The position numbers and the translations under genes are program-made. Under the pieces are notes generated by a model. It was not told the DNA's origin. It searched no databases and saw nothing but the letters and a program-made list of their open reading frames with translations. Below are positions 1 through 10,862 of a DNA stretch of 64,000 bases, one piece after another (position 1 is the stretch's first letter; each line of letters begins with the position of its first letter). The DNA comes from Haemophilus parainfluenzae ATCC 33392 (lineage in GTDB: Bacteria; Pseudomonadota; Gammaproteobacteria; Enterobacterales; Pasteurellaceae), in the NCBI RefSeq assembly GCF_031191205.1, contig NZ_CP133470.1, positions 1,309,501 to 1,373,500 on the forward strand, read 5' to 3'.

Positions 1-220
1 TTGCTGTCCCTTCTTTTGAATAGGATTTCGCCTCATCACCTTGTGTGGTGTATGTTTTACCATTCACTTCATAGCTCTGTGGCGCTTGAACGGTCGTGGT
101 AATCGACAGTGAATCTCCTTGAATACCATACATTTTTTGCGTATCGGCAAAAGCAGAAAAACTTGAGCTGCTTATCAAGGTAAAAAGTGCGGTCGTTTTT
201 AAGATGTTTTTTAATGTCAT
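1..220 (-). CDS. rlpA: Septal ring lytic transglycosylase RlpA family protein (N-terminal part only)
   Basis: Only the first 73 codons are inside the window; the gene runs off the left edge. The start is the ATG at 218-220. The N-terminus is a clear Sec signal (MTLKNILKTTALFTLI..., small residues, then AFA before an Asp), so the product is exported. There is no lipobox cysteine, unlike the E. coli lipoprotein. RlpA proteins are peptidoglycan-binding or lytic enzymes at the septum. The double-psi barrel that would confirm this lies outside the window, so the name rests on resemblance of the N-terminus to Haemophilus RlpA and on its place directly after rodA and mrdA on the same strand. An uptake signal lies inside the signal-peptide codons (185-193). 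Confidence 0.7.
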   Translation of the reverse strand, partial: MTLKNILKTTALFTLISSSSFSAFADTQKMYGIQGDSLSITTTVQAPQSYEVNGKTYTTQGDEAKSYSKEGTA

Positions 221-273
221 ACTTATTACTTTCAAGATTATCGGTGCTCTTCATAAGAAAGCCAAAAGGGAAA

Positions 274-1389
274 TTAGTTCCCTTTCATAAAGCGAGGTTT
301 GTGAGTATGAATGGACATCACTAAACCAAAGCTTGCCATGATGGCGACATATGAGGTACCGCCGTAGCTAAAGAGTGGTAAAGGCACCCCTACAACAGGC
401 AAAATGCCACTCACCATACCAATATTCACGAAGACATAAACGAAGAATATCAGTGTGGTTGCGCCCGCAAGAATACGCCCGAAAGAGGTTTCTGCATTTA
501 CCGCAATTATTAAGCCACGGATAATAATAAACAAATAAATTGCCATCAGAATAAGAAAACCGACCATTCCATGTTCTTCACTCATCACGGCAAAAATAAA
601 ATCAGTGTGTGGTTCAGGCAAAAATTCTAATTGGGATTGTGTCCCTTGCATCCATCCCTTGCCAGATATACCGCCTGAACCGATGGCAATTTTGGATTGC
701 AAAATGTGATAACCTGCCCCCAAAGGATCTTTTTCGGGGTCAAGCAAGGTTAATACACGCATGCGTTGGTAATCATGCATTAAATACATCCACATGATAG
801 GAATAAATGCCGCTAAACCAACTACTGCAGCAAGAATTAGCCACCAACTCATCCCAGCTAAGAATACCACGAATAGGCCTGATGCACTAACCAGAATTGA
901 CGTGCCTAAGTCTGGTTGAATAGCCACAAGTAAAGTTGGCACAATAATCATGGCAATAGCAATAAAGGTTTCGCTCATTTTCGGTGGTAATGGACGGTTA
1001 CCTAAATATACCGCAACCATTAATGGTACCGCGAGTTTGACAATTTCAGAAGGCTGAAAGCGAATAAACCCAAGATCTAACCAACGTTGTGCTCCTTTAC
1101 TGGTTGTTCCGATAGCATCAACCAAGATCAGCATGATAAAACCCACCAAATATAAGTAAGGGGCGAGTCGCTGATAAAATTTAGGGGGAAGTTGTGCCAT
1201 AATCATCATGACAGTAAAACCTAATATGACCTGAATGATACGATTTTGGAACATCACTTCACTGGCACCAGATGCACTATAAAGCACAAGCATGCCATAG
1301 GCTGTAATAGCGGCTAATCCAATAAATAATAAAAAATCAATATGTAAGCGTTGCCATAATCGCAAGCATAGAGGCACTTTTTCTTCCAT
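274..1389 (-). CDS. rodA: Rod-shape SEDS peptidoglycan polymerase RodA (MrdB)
   Basis: The product is a 371-residue multi-pass inner-membrane protein of the SEDS family, which polymerises glycan strands during lateral wall growth together with PBP2. About ten hydrophobic segments are visible, with the family loop around [20 protein letters not shown] and the acidic PEPHTDF stretch, then a C-terminal [13 protein letters not shown] motif. Length is normal for RodA. RodA rather than FtsW is favoured because the gene directly follows mrdA (PBP2): the mrdA stop and the rodA ATG share one base (TAATG), implying translational coupling. rlpA follows 53 bp downstream on the same strand. Confidence 0.95.
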   Translation of the reverse strand: MEEKVPLCLRLWQRLHIDFLLFIGLAAITAYGMLVLYSASGASEVMFQNRIIQVILGFTVMMIMAQLPPKFYQRLAPYLYLVGFIMLILVDAIGTTSKGAQRWLDLGFIRFQPSEIVKLAVPLMVAVYLGNRPLPPKMSETFIAIAMIIVPTLLVAIQPDLGTSILVSASGLFVVFLAGMSWWLILAAVVGLAAFIPIMWMYLMHDYQRMRVLTLLDPEKDPLGAGYHILQSKIAIGSGGISGKGWMQGTQSQLEFLPEPHTDFIFAVMSEEHGMVGFLILMAIYLFIIIRGLIIAVNAETSFGRILAGATTLIFFVYVFVNIGMVSGILPVVGVPLPLFSYGGTSYVAIMASFGLVMSIHTHKPRFMKGN

Positions 1390-3365
1390 TATTCATTCTC
1401 ACTTGGTTGAGATTCTAGTGCTGGCGCATCTAAATCAGTTTGGTTCGTCTTTTTCTCTTTTTCAGCATTTTCTAGACGTTCAATTTGCGGCAAGCGTTTA
1501 TTCAAGTAGAAATCCATAATTTGCCGTGCAATTGGCGCCGCATTACTTGAACCACCGCCCGCGTTTTCTAAAATAATGGTGACAACTAATTTTGGATCTT
1601 CATAAGGCGCATAAGCCGTGAACCAAGCATGGTCATGTAATTCTTTTTTCAATCCCGCGGCATTATATTTTTGGTTTTCTTTTAAGCTGAACACTTGTGC
1701 GGTACCGGATTTCCCTGCTACATGATAATTCGTGCCGATAAAGGCTTTTCGCCCTGTTCCTGCACCTGAATTCACCACATTGAACATACCGCGCTTAGCC
1801 GCATCCCAATAAGCTTGTTTCGGGTCGGTAATATCTTCATATAAAAGCGGGTCTTGATACGGTTCAATGGTGGCACCCTCAACTGATTTCATTAAATGTG
1901 GCGTATGAATTTTACCGTTATTGACTACAATAGAAGTCGCTTTTGCCACTTGTAATGGTGTCGCTGTCCAATACCCCTGCCCAATACCCACTGAGATTGT
2001 ATCGCCCTGTACCCAAGGTTTTTTATAACGTTTTTGTTTCCATTCTTTACTCGGCATATTGGCCGTGGCTTCTTCTTGAATTTCAATACCTGTCGGCATA
2101 CCAAACCCAAAACGTTTCATCCACATTGAGAAACGATCAATACCTAAATTAAAGGCGGTTTGATAGAAGAAAGTGTCCGATGATTCAGTAATGGCTTTGT
2201 TTAAATCTGTATAACCATGCCCTGTTTTTTTCCAATCTCGGAAACGTTTTGTTGAGTTTGGTAATGTCCAGTAGCCTGGGTCAAAAATCGTGGTATTAGG
2301 TGTAATCACCCCTTCAGTTAATGCCGCAACAGCAACGAATGGTTTTACCGTAGAGGCTGGTGGATACACCCCTTGTGTTGCACGACTGTAAAGTGGTCGA
2401 GTTGGATCTTCGAGTAAACGTTTGTAATCACTGGAAGAAATGCCATCGACGAATAAATTATTATCGTAGCTTGGTGTTGAAACCATCGCTAATACACTAT
2501 TATCTTTCGGATCAAGCACAACAACAGCGCCTTTTTGACCTGAAAGGAGCGACATAATGTAGCGTTGAAGAGTAAAATCGATAGTCAGATGAATACTTTT
2601 CCCCGCGGTGGCGGGTTGTTCACGTAGTTTACGAATAACTTTACCACGGTTATTAATTTCAACCTCTTCGAAACCAGTTGTACCATGGAGTTGTTCTTCG
2701 TAATAACGTTCAATACCCAGTTTCCCCATGTCCGTAGAACCGGAATAGTTAGCAAATTTTTCTTCTTTTTTTAGGCGCTCAACATCTCGGTCATTAATGC
2801 GTCCAACATAACCCAAAATATGAGTCATGGCTTCGCCATACAGGTAATTTCGTTTGAAATAAGGACGTACATCAAGGCTTGGATATTTATACTGGTTTAC
2901 TGCAAAACGGGCAATTTGTTCTTCCGTTAAGCTTGGTTTGAGTAAAATCGGCGTATAGCGTGTACCACGACGACGCTCTTTTTTGAAATGCTCAATGTCT
3001 TCATCAGTGAGTCCTACAACATAGCGCAATTCTTCAAAAGTGCGGTCTAAATTTTCTGTTTTTTCCGGCACGATATATAAACCGAAAAAAGTGAGGTTTT
3101 CTGCCAGTAACTCGCCGTAACGGTCGTAAATTAATCCGCGAGTAGGAGGAAGCGGAAGTAATTTAATACGGTTACCATTTGAGCGAGTTTGGTACATGTC
3201 GTAATTCACCACTTGGAGATGGTAAATATTAGCAAATAGCACACCACTTAGGGCTAAAATACCGATGAATGCGACCAATGTTCGACGCGCAAACAAGTTC
3301 CGCTCCGCTTTTTTATCGCGGATCGGTTCATTGGTTGGTGCAGAAAAGAATTTTTTTAAATTCAT
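1389..3365 (-). CDS. mrdA: Penicillin-binding protein 2, elongasome transpeptidase
   Basis: The product is a 658-residue class B PBP that cross-links new peptidoglycan in the cylindrical wall as the partner of RodA. There is a short cytoplasmic tail, one membrane anchor (about residues 29-49), a dimerisation/pedestal domain, then the transpeptidase domain. The catalytic serine lies in [10 protein letters not shown] (around residue 335), the second motif is SSD in [10 protein letters not shown], and the third is KSGTAQ. The C-terminus is a charged Lys/Glu-rich tail. The gene sits between rlmH (15 bp upstream) and rodA (1-base overlap), the usual rlmH-mrdA-rodA order of gamma-proteobacteria. 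It is a beta-lactam (mecillinam-type) target by family. Confidence 0.96.
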   Translation of the reverse strand: MNLKKFFSAPTNEPIRDKKAERNLFARRTLVAFIGILALSGVLFANIYHLQVVNYDMYQTRSNGNRIKLLPLPPTRGLIYDRYGELLAENLTFFGLYIVPEKTENLDRTFEELRYVVGLTDEDIEHFKKERRRGTRYTPILLKPSLTEEQIARFAVNQYKYPSLDVRPYFKRNYLYGEAMTHILGYVGRINDRDVERLKKEEKFANYSGSTDMGKLGIERYYEEQLHGTTGFEEVEINNRGKVIRKLREQPATAGKSIHLTIDFTLQRYIMSLLSGQKGAVVVLDPKDNSVLAMVSTPSYDNNLFVDGISSSDYKRLLEDPTRPLYSRATQGVYPPASTVKPFVAVAALTEGVITPNTTIFDPGYWTLPNSTKRFRDWKKTGHGYTDLNKAITESSDTFFYQTAFNLGIDRFSMWMKRFGFGMPTGIEIQEEATANMPSKEWKQKRYKKPWVQGDTISVGIGQGYWTATPLQVAKATSIVVNNGKIHTPHLMKSVEGATIEPYQDPLLYEDITDPKQAYWDAAKRGMFNVVNSGAGTGRKAFIGTNYHVAGKSGTAQVFSLKENQKYNAAGLKKELHDHAWFTAYAPYEDPKLVVTIILENAGGGSSNAAPIARQIMDFYLNKRLPQIERLENAEKEKKTNQTDLDAPALESQPSENE

Positions 3366-3380
3366 CGGTAATGTAATACG

Positions 3381-3848
3381 TTATTCTCTATGATAAGGGT
3401 GGTTTGTTGTCAGTGACCACGCGCGGTATAAACTTTCTGCCACGACAACTCGCACTAATGGATGGGGCAGTGTGAGTGGTGACAGTGACCAACTTTGTTC
3501 TGCTGCCGCTTTGCATTCGGGGGATAAACCTTCAGGCCCGCCAATGAGTAAGCACACATCACGACCATCATTTTTCCAACCCTCTAATTGCTCAGCAAGT
3601 TGTGGTGTTGTCCAAGGTTTGCCAGGGATATCTAATGTGACTACTTTGCCTTTTCCGCAAGCTGCGAGCATCGCTTTGCCTTCTTGCTCTAAGATACGTT
3701 TAATATCCGCATTTTTTCCACGCTTGCCTGCAGGGATTTCAATGAGTTCAAAAGGCATGTCTTTAGGAAAACGACGTTGGTATTCTTCAAATCCGGTGGT
3801 AACCCAAGCCGGCATTTTGGTGCCCACTGCAATTAATGTGATTTTCAT
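3381..3848 (-). CDS. rlmH: 23S rRNA (pseudouridine1915-N3)-methyltransferase RlmH
   Basis: The product is a 155-residue SPOUT-type methyltransferase that modifies pseudouridine 1915 in helix 69 of 23S rRNA using S-adenosylmethionine. Visible family features are the N-terminal [15 protein letters not shown], the central [12 protein letters not shown] glycine loop that forms part of the knotted SAM site, and the C-terminal [18 protein letters not shown] followed by HPYHRE. Length matches E. coli RlmH. It is preceded by rsfS on the same strand (39-bp gap carrying an uptake signal at 3881-3889) and followed by mrdA, a conserved arrangement that couples ribosome maturation to wall-growth genes. 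Confidence 0.97.
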   Translation of the reverse strand: MKITLIAVGTKMPAWVTTGFEEYQRRFPKDMPFELIEIPAGKRGKNADIKRILEQEGKAMLAACGKGKVVTLDIPGKPWTTPQLAEQLEGWKNDGRDVCLLIGGPEGLSPECKAAAEQSWSLSPLTLPHPLVRVVVAESLYRAWSLTTNHPYHRE

Positions 3849-3887
3849 CCTTTTCCCTTTTAAAACACCATCAAAATTGACCGCACT

Positions 3888-4196
3888 TTATGCCCAAAGT
3901 TTTTCTAATTGATACATTTCACGTGCATCGCGCTGCATGATGTGTACGATGGTTTGACCGAGATCGACCACGATCCAATCTGCGGTATTACGACCTTCTT
4001 CACCAAAGGTTTCATAACCGGCTTTTTTACATTCCGCAATAAGGTTATCGGCCATCGCAGAGACTTGGCGGCTAGATGTACCGGTACAAATAATCATATT
4101 TTCAGTAATCGATGATTTGCCTTTTACATCAAAATGCACAATTTCAGTGCCTTTTAAATCATCGAGTTTATCAATTACAAATTCAACTAATGACAT
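3888..4196 (-). CDS. rsfS: Ribosomal silencing factor RsfS
   Basis: The product is a 102-residue RsfS/Iojap protein, which binds ribosomal protein L14 on the 50S subunit and blocks joining with 30S under poor nutrition. Family marks are the central [16 protein letters not shown] segment and the C-terminal [29 protein letters not shown] (positions about 72-100; the Asp-rich turn and the MY.LE.LW end are diagnostic). It is the first gene of the minus-strand rsfS-rlmH-mrdA-rodA-rlpA series. Confidence 0.95.
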   Translation of the reverse strand: MSLVEFVIDKLDDLKGTEIVHFDVKGKSSITENMIICTGTSSRQVSAMADNLIAECKKAGYETFGEEGRNTADWIVVDLGQTIVHIMQRDAREMYQLEKLWA

Positions 4197-4312
4197 TTCT
4201 TTTCCTATCTAAATAAAGCGATGAATTCTATCATTGAATGAGGGAAAGGGATAGGCTTAGGGCAGATTTTATTTGAATTGTTTCATGGTTTTCATGGTGC
4301 TTAACGTAAATA

Positions 4313-4335
4313 TTGGGGCAGTTATTCTGCCCCAA
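4313..4335 (-). terminator. Hairpin downstream of the YidE-type gene
   Basis: There are perfect 8-bp arms, TTGGGGCA (4313-4320) and TGCCCCAA (4328-4335), with a 7-nt loop, 13 bp past the stop of the transporter gene. On the minus strand no strong U-run follows (ATATTT), so it may be a weak terminator or an RNA 3'-end stabiliser. Confidence 0.5.
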
Positions 4336-4347
4336 GTCTGAAGGATG

Positions 4348-6000
4348 TTAAACCCATAAAAGAATGGCTAATAATTGTGGTGAAATGATCCGTAAGAACA
4401 TGGTGAGCGGATAGACTGTCGCATAGGAGAGTGCTGCGGCACCGCTTCCTTCTTTCAGTTCATTGGCGAAAGCAAGCGCAGGAGGATCCGTCATTGACCC
4501 CGCTAACAGGCCACAAAGAGAAAGATAATTTAATTTTACATATAAACGTGCAATGATACCTACAATCATTAATGGTACAAGAGTGATGAAAATACCGTAG
4601 CCCATCCATTCAAGACCGGAACCATTGGTGAGTGTGTCCACAAAGCTACCGCCAGATTTTAAACCGACTACAGCAAGGAAGAGCACAATACCAATTTCGC
4701 GCAATGCCAAGTTCGCACTCGGTGGCATAAACCAGTAGAGTTTTCCGATAGAGCCAATTCGAGCCAAGATCAATGCGACGACTAACGGTCCGCCTGCTAG
4801 CCCTAATTTTAATGCCACAGGGAAACCTGGAATATAGAAAGGAATGGAGCCGAGTAATACCCCTAAGCCAATCCCAATAAACACTGGCAACATTTGTACT
4901 TGTAACAGTTTCTGTTTGGCGTTCCCGATCACTGAAATTGCTTGGTTGAGAATATCAGTTTTACCCACCATGTGTAATACATCACCAAATTGAAGTGTTG
5001 TATGTGCAGTTGGTACTAATTCGACACCTGCTCGGTTTAAACGTGAAATGACTACACCGTATTTTTGATGAATGCCGAGATGACGAATTTGTTTTCCGAG
5101 CACTTTTTCATTTGTCACGACCACTCGCTCAGAACGAATTTCTCCACTTAAGCTTGCGACTGGAACATCAACTTCTTCCCCGATAATCAGATGCATTTTT
5201 TTCAAGCCTTCAGGGTTACCAACTAAATGTAAAATATCATCAAGCTGAACATTGGTATCTGCTTTCGGCACAATAACAAGCTCACCCCGTTTCAAGCGAG
5301 AGCAGACGACATCTTCATCATCAAAACCTGGAATTTCAATCAAATGGATACCATTGAGATTAGTATTGGTGACTTTCAGAGACATGCTTTTGAGTGCTTC
5401 TTTGTCATGACCACTTTCTTTTTCAAAATTTGCTGCTTCTTTATCCACTTTAATTTTAAAGAAAAGACGAATAAGCCACATAGAAAGTAAAATGCCACAA
5501 ATTCCAAAAGGATAAGCCATTGCATAGGCCATCCCCATGTTAGACGTCGTCTGCGACATGCCTAATTCAGAAAGAATTTGCTGACCCGCACCGAGAGATG
5601 GGGTATTGGTGACTGCACCGGAGTAAATACCAAGCGCGACATCAAGAGGAATATCCGCCAGCTTATAAATGAGAATTGTCACCACTGCACCAAGTGCAAC
5701 GATTAAAATGCCTAACCCATTTAAGGTTAAGCCTGATTTTCGTAAGGAAGCAAAAAAGCCCGGCCCCACTTGAATACCAATCGTATAAACAAACAGAATT
5801 AAGCCGAACTCTTGCACGAAATGTAATGTATGGCTATCTAATTTAATGCCATATTGGGTGGTAAAATGGGCAACTAAAATCCCACCAAATAGCACGCCCC
5901 CAATACCCAGACCTACACCTTTAATTTTAAAATGCCCGATCCATAGGCCAATCACGGCAACGAGGGCAAGCAAACTAATGGTAATCGCAGTTTCACTCAT
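4348..6000 (-). CDS. Putative transporter, AAE family (YidE/YbjL type) with two TrkA-C domains
   Basis: The product is a 550-residue inner-membrane protein with two halves of about five membrane helices each (residues about 5-175 and 370-550). Between them lie two soluble TrkA-C-like modules (about 200-285 and 290-370) containing repeated [19 protein letters not shown] / [19 protein letters not shown] motifs. This is the YidE/YbjL aspartate:alanine-exchanger-like architecture, with family motifs [14 protein letters not shown] and [15 protein letters not shown] at matching places in the two halves. The substrate is unknown in most members. A similar gene follows rsfS in H. influenzae. It is transcribed alone, away from the ABC transporter gene on the other strand. 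Confidence 0.88.
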   Translation of the reverse strand: MSETAITISLLALVAVIGLWIGHFKIKGVGLGIGGVLFGGILVAHFTTQYGIKLDSHTLHFVQEFGLILFVYTIGIQVGPGFFASLRKSGLTLNGLGILIVALGAVVTILIYKLADIPLDVALGIYSGAVTNTPSLGAGQQILSELGMSQTTSNMGMAYAMAYPFGICGILLSMWLIRLFFKIKVDKEAANFEKESGHDKEALKSMSLKVTNTNLNGIHLIEIPGFDDEDVVCSRLKRGELVIVPKADTNVQLDDILHLVGNPEGLKKMHLIIGEEVDVPVASLSGEIRSERVVVTNEKVLGKQIRHLGIHQKYGVVISRLNRAGVELVPTAHTTLQFGDVLHMVGKTDILNQAISVIGNAKQKLLQVQMLPVFIGIGLGVLLGSIPFYIPGFPVALKLGLAGGPLVVALILARIGSIGKLYWFMPPSANLALREIGIVLFLAVVGLKSGGSFVDTLTNGSGLEWMGYGIFITLVPLMIVGIIARLYVKLNYLSLCGLLAGSMTDPPALAFANELKEGSGAAALSYATVYPLTMFLRIISPQLLAILLWV

Positions 6001-6165
6001 ACCGACCTCTAATTTATTAAAAATTTAACTATTTTGGATTATATCAATTAGATTTCTTACCCGCTTGTGACAAAGTCAAAAAATGTTATCTCCATCACAT
6101 TTTTTCTTGCTTAAAAATAAACACCGCCTAAAATGACCGCACTTTTTTGATTTTATAGGTTGATT

Positions 6166-7956
6166 ATGGATTACGCTCAAGAGGCCATTAATTCGCTTTT
6201 ATGGATAGCAAAAACATTAGCGATGACGGCTGTCGTGTTTAGCTTTGGTATTTTCTTATTAGTCCGTTTTACCCACTGGGGGAAACAATTTTGGCAATTT
6301 GCTGGTGGTTATCTTTCACCACGCCGAAGTATTAAACCTTTGCTATTTTTCTTGTTAATTGTAGCGATGACATTGGTCAGTGTGCGTATTAGCTTGGTGC
6401 ATTCCGAATGGTATAACAATATGTACACATCCTTGCAGGAATTTAATGAACCTGTGTTTTGGGATCAAATGGTGCTGTTTTGTGTGATAGCGACAAGTTC
6501 AGTGATTGCTGCATTGCTGAGCTATTATTTAGAGCAACGTTTTTCTATTGATTGGATCGAATGGTTGAATGGTCAGCTAGTGGATAAATGGATGAATAAT
6601 CGCGCGTACTATAAAACGCAGTATGTTTCCGCTAACTTAGATAACCCCGATCAACGTATTCAACAAGATGTGCAATCCTATGTGCGAACCACGCTCTCTT
6701 TAAGTACCGGGGTGATTGATGCTGTCACCTCTATGATTTCTTACACGATCTTATTGTGGGGATTAGCGGGACCAATGATGGTATTTGGTACTGAAATTCC
6801 ACGCATGATGGTATTCTTGGTATTTGCTTATGTGATTATCACTACCGCGATTGCATTCCGTTTAGGGCGTCCGTTAATTATGCTGAATTTCGTCAACGAA
6901 CGCTTAAACGCTAACTATCGTTATTCTTTAATTCGCATCAAAGAATATGCGGAAAGTGTGGCATTTTATGCGGGGGAGAAAGTTGAGAGCAGCCAACTTT
7001 ATAAACAATTCGGTACGGTGATCAATAACATGTGGGATATTGTTTATCGAACCTTAAAATTCTCTGGTTTTAACCTAGTAGTAAGCCAAGTTTCCGTTGT
7101 GTTCCCTTTGTTAATTCAAGTGGGGCGTTATTTTGAGAAACAAATTAAACTCGGCGATCTGATGCAAACGCTACAAGTATTTGGTAAGTTGCATTCAAAT
7201 CTTTCCTTCTTCCGTAATTCTTACGATGGTTTTGCTGGATACAAAGCCACATTGGATCGTTTAACTGGCTTTAGTTATGCGATTGATATGGCGAATCGTC
7301 AATCTACTTCGCATTTACACGAACATGAAACTGACGTGATCTTTAAGGATTTAAGCATCAGTAATCCATTTGGAAAAACCTTAATTGAGAATTTAAATTT
7401 AACACTGCCACAAGGTTCAACCCTATTAATTCAAGGTCATTCAGGCGTGGGTAAAACCACGTTATTGCGAACAGTAGCAGGGCTTTGGGTGTATTCAGAA
7501 GGGGATGTGTATTGTCCACCCCATCAGCTTTTCTTATCGCAAAAACCTTATTTACCACAAGGCAGCTTATTGACTGCGCTGGCTTATCCGAATGAAGAAA
7601 AGGCCTTTAATCGTGATGAGATGATTGAGGTATTAAAACAAGTGTCCTTAGGCCATTTACAAGATCGTTTAGATCAAGAACAAGATTGGACACGAATTCT
7701 TTCTCTCGGTGAGCAACAACGTTTGGCTTTTGCTCGTTTGTTATTACATAAACCGAAAGTAGCATTCCTGGACGAAGCCACGGCGAGTATGGATGAAGGC
7801 TTAGAAGATAATATGTATCGTCTATTAAAAGAATGTTTACCTCATACAACGGTTATTAGTGTGGGGCATCGTTCAACCTTGCAAGCTTTCCATAAGCAAC
7901 AATTGATGATTTTAGGTAATGGCGAGTGGCAATTCACTGACCGAAATCTCGTATAA
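6166..7956 (+). CDS. ABC transporter, fused permease/ATPase of the YddA/SbmA-BacA type
   Basis: The product is a 596-residue half-transporter with an N-terminal SbmA/BacA-like membrane domain (about 1-330, with the RFSIDWIEWLNGQLVDKWM element typical of that family). The ATPase domain carries Walker A GHSGVGKTTLL, the signature LSLGEQQRLAFARLL, Walker B KVAFLDEATASMD and a switch His in SVGHRS. The ATG at 6166 is chosen; an upstream TTG two codons earlier is possible. The substrate is not deducible; SbmA relatives import peptides, while YddA-type fused proteins have no settled role. The upstream region carries an uptake signal at 6136-6144. It is the gene before mreB, as in H. influenzae. Confidence 0.85.
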   Translation: MDYAQEAINSLLWIAKTLAMTAVVFSFGIFLLVRFTHWGKQFWQFAGGYLSPRRSIKPLLFFLLIVAMTLVSVRISLVHSEWYNNMYTSLQEFNEPVFWDQMVLFCVIATSSVIAALLSYYLEQRFSIDWIEWLNGQLVDKWMNNRAYYKTQYVSANLDNPDQRIQQDVQSYVRTTLSLSTGVIDAVTSMISYTILLWGLAGPMMVFGTEIPRMMVFLVFAYVIITTAIAFRLGRPLIMLNFVNERLNANYRYSLIRIKEYAESVAFYAGEKVESSQLYKQFGTVINNMWDIVYRTLKFSGFNLVVSQVSVVFPLLIQVGRYFEKQIKLGDLMQTLQVFGKLHSNLSFFRNSYDGFAGYKATLDRLTGFSYAIDMANRQSTSHLHEHETDVIFKDLSISNPFGKTLIENLNLTLPQGSTLLIQGHSGVGKTTLLRTVAGLWVYSEGDVYCPPHQLFLSQKPYLPQGSLLTALAYPNEEKAFNRDEMIEVLKQVSLGHLQDRLDQEQDWTRILSLGEQQRLAFARLLLHKPKVAFLDEATASMDEGLEDNMYRLLKECLPHTTVISVGHRSTLQAFHKQQLMILGNGEWQFTDRNLV

Positions 7957-7973
7957 AACACCATTAAAATTGA

Positions 7974-8014
7974 CCGCACTTACCTTGTTAGAAAAAATAG
8001 TGAGGTAAGTGTGG
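7974..8014 (+). terminator. Stem-loop derived from a degenerate uptake-signal pair
   Basis: The arms CCGCACTTACCT (7974-7985) and AGGTAAGTGTGG (8003-8014) pair over 12 bp with one G-U, enclosing 17 nt. The left arm contains an intact uptake signal (7973-7981); the right arm carries a C-to-T change in what would be its partner. It lies 18 bp past the ABC transporter stop and upstream of mreB, so it probably marks the 3' end of that transcript, although no strong T-run follows. Confidence 0.5.
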
Positions 8015-8094
8015 ATGAACAAAGCAAAAAATCCTGTTATCAAACTCGATTTTTTGATACATTTAGCACAATTTTTTTCTATGCTCAGAAATGA

Positions 8095-9183
<1,089 letters not shown>

Positions 9184-9188
9184 TTTCT

Positions 9189-9247
9189 AAAAGTGCGGTC
9201 AGAAAAATCGACGTTTTTAATTCGTCTGATTTTTTGACCGCACTTTT
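9189..9247 (+). terminator. Paired uptake signals forming a long stem-loop between mreB and mreC
   Basis: Inverted arms AAAAGTGCGGTCA (9189-9201) and TGACCGCACTTTT (9235-9247) continue inward (GAAAAATC against GATTTTTT), giving a stem of roughly 20 bp that ends in a T-run. Each arm is a full uptake signal (9191-9199 and 9237-9245). It starts 6 bp after the mreB stop, so it is best read as an intrinsic terminator or attenuator allowing partial read-through to mreC. Uptake-signal pairs used this way are well known in Haemophilus. Confidence 0.8.
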
Positions 9248-9269
9248 CCTTTCAACCCTAGGACAGTGA

Positions 9270-10334
9270 ATGAAACCCATTTTTGGTAAAGCACCACCAT
9301 TAGGTATCCGACTCACATTAGCGGTGATTGCTTCGATGACACTCATTTTAGTTGATGGGCAAACCTCATCAATGACAAAGGCGCGTAGTGTCATGGAAAC
9401 GGCTGTCGGAGGCTTATATTACCTTGCGAATGGGCCAAGAACAGTTCTAGATAGTGTATCAAGCAACTTGGTGGATACCAATAAACTGCTTATTGAAAAT
9501 AAAGTATTGCGTGAGCAGTTGCGTGAGAAAAATGCCGATCTTTTATTATTGGATCAACTCAAGGTAGAAAACCAACGTCTTCGTTTACTTCTTAATTCGC
9601 CTTTACGCACGGATGAATATAAAAAGATTGCAGAAGTGCTTACCGCTGAAACTGACGTTTATCGTCAGCAAGTGGTGATCAATCAAGGGGAACGTGATGG
9701 CGCTTATGTCGGTCAGCCCGTGATTGATGAAAAAGGGATGATTGGACAGATTATATCTGTGGGCGAAAATACGAGCCGAGTATTGCTTTTAACTGATGTG
9801 ACTCATTCAATTCCAGTACAAGTTTTACGTAATGATGTTCGTGTGATTGCGAGTGGTACAGGACACTCTGATGAGCTTACCTTAGATAATGTGCCTCGTT
9901 CCGTGGATATTGAAAAAGGCGATTTATTAGTAACTTCGGGTTTGGGCGGACGTTTTGTAGAAGGCTATCCTGTGGCAGTCGTACAAAGTGTGTCTCGTGA
10001 TGGCTCAAATTACTTTGCAACGGTGAAAGCGAAACCTTTGGCTGAGTTAGATCGTTTACGTTATCTGCTTTTACTTTGGCCGAGCAATCTTGATATGTCG
10101 AAAGTCAAATCTATGTCACCGGAAGAAGTGCGTCGTCTTGTACAGCTGCGTTTGGAAAGCCAAGCTCATGAAGCAAAACATTCTGTGAGAAAAACCAAAA
10201 TTATGGATGAGCAATCGGATAGCTCTCAACCACATACAGGAAAAGAAATCGTGGATCCTGAAATTCCGACCACAATGCCTCAACAAGAGGAACCGGTTTC
10301 TCCAGATCAACAAGAACATAGGGATGAAGACTAA
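9270..10334 (+). CDS. mreC: Rod-shape-determining protein MreC
   Basis: The product is a 354-residue bitopic inner-membrane protein whose periplasmic part scaffolds PBP2 and links it to MreB. It has a short cytoplasmic start, a membrane helix at about residues 13-31, a coiled coil (about 62-110, heptad-rich LLIENKVLREQLREKNADL), then the beta-barrel domain with GQIISVGENTSRVLLLTD and VTSGLGGRFVEGYPVA. The last ~70 residues are a polar, Gln/Glu/Pro-rich tail, longer than the core family requires. The stop overlaps the mreD ATG by one base (TAATG). Confidence 0.95.
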   Translation: MKPIFGKAPPLGIRLTLAVIASMTLILVDGQTSSMTKARSVMETAVGGLYYLANGPRTVLDSVSSNLVDTNKLLIENKVLREQLREKNADLLLLDQLKVENQRLRLLLNSPLRTDEYKKIAEVLTAETDVYRQQVVINQGERDGAYVGQPVIDEKGMIGQIISVGENTSRVLLLTDVTHSIPVQVLRNDVRVIASGTGHSDELTLDNVPRSVDIEKGDLLVTSGLGGRFVEGYPVAVVQSVSRDGSNYFATVKAKPLAELDRLRYLLLLWPSNLDMSKVKSMSPEEVRRLVQLRLESQAHEAKHSVRKTKIMDEQSDSSQPHTGKEIVDPEIPTTMPQQEEPVSPDQQEHRDED

Positions 10335-10822
10335 TGCAAGGGCGTTTTATTTTTCAATGGGCGACCATTTTATGCTTTTTTGTTGTGGCATTAGTGATGG
10401 AGTTAGCGCCATGGCCAGCAGGCTTTCAAGCCTTTAAACCTTCTTGGTTGATTTTAGTCTTGCTTTACTGGACCCTTGCTTTACCTGATAGAGTAAGCAT
10501 TGGTTTGGCATTTTTACTCGGAGTTTTATGGGATATTGTGCTAGGCTCTATTTTAGGCGTGCATGCGCTGGTACTTTCTATTACCTTCTATTTTGTTTCT
10601 AAATATTACTTAATGTTGCGTAACCTTTCCTTGTGGTTTCAAAGCTTATTAGTACTTCTTTTCGTTTTTGTCATTCGAGTGGCTATTTTCTTGGTTGAAT
10701 TTTCTTTGCATGGTGCATTTTTTAATTGGCAGGAAATCTTTGGTGCTGTTGCATCTGGCGTCTTATGGCCTTGGGTATTCTTATTGATGCGTACTGCGCG
10801 TCGAAGAGTTGGATTGAATTAA
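10334..10822 (+). CDS. mreD: Rod-shape-determining membrane protein MreD
   Basis: The product is a 162-residue integral membrane protein with about five hydrophobic helices, the third member of the MreBCD complex. Family marks are KPSWLILVLLYWTLALP near residue 36 and LLGVLWDIVLGSILGVHAL. It is translationally coupled to mreC by a shared base, and transcription ends at the bidirectional hairpin just beyond. Confidence 0.93.
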   Translation: MQGRFIFQWATILCFFVVALVMELAPWPAGFQAFKPSWLILVLLYWTLALPDRVSIGLAFLLGVLWDIVLGSILGVHALVLSITFYFVSKYYLMLRNLSLWFQSLLVLLFVFVIRVAIFLVEFSLHGAFFNWQEIFGAVASGVLWPWVFLLMRTARRRVGLN

Positions 10823-10828
10823 TCATAA

Positions 10829-10858
10829 AAAAGCTGATGAAGAAGTTCATCAGCTTTT
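10829..10858. terminator. Bidirectional intrinsic terminator between mreD and rhlB
   Basis: There is a perfect 13-bp stem, AAAAGCTGATGAA (10829-10841) and TTCATCAGCTTTT (10846-10858), with a 4-nt GAAG loop. A U-rich tail exists in both directions, so it serves mreBCD on the plus strand and the convergent rhlB on the minus strand. Confidence 0.9.
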
Positions 10859-10862
10859 CTTT

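Noticed and set aside
69..254. 61-codon minus-strand open frame at the left end
   Set aside because: It overlaps the rlpA start in another frame and shows no signal or family sequence; the rlpA frame continues the gene off the edge.
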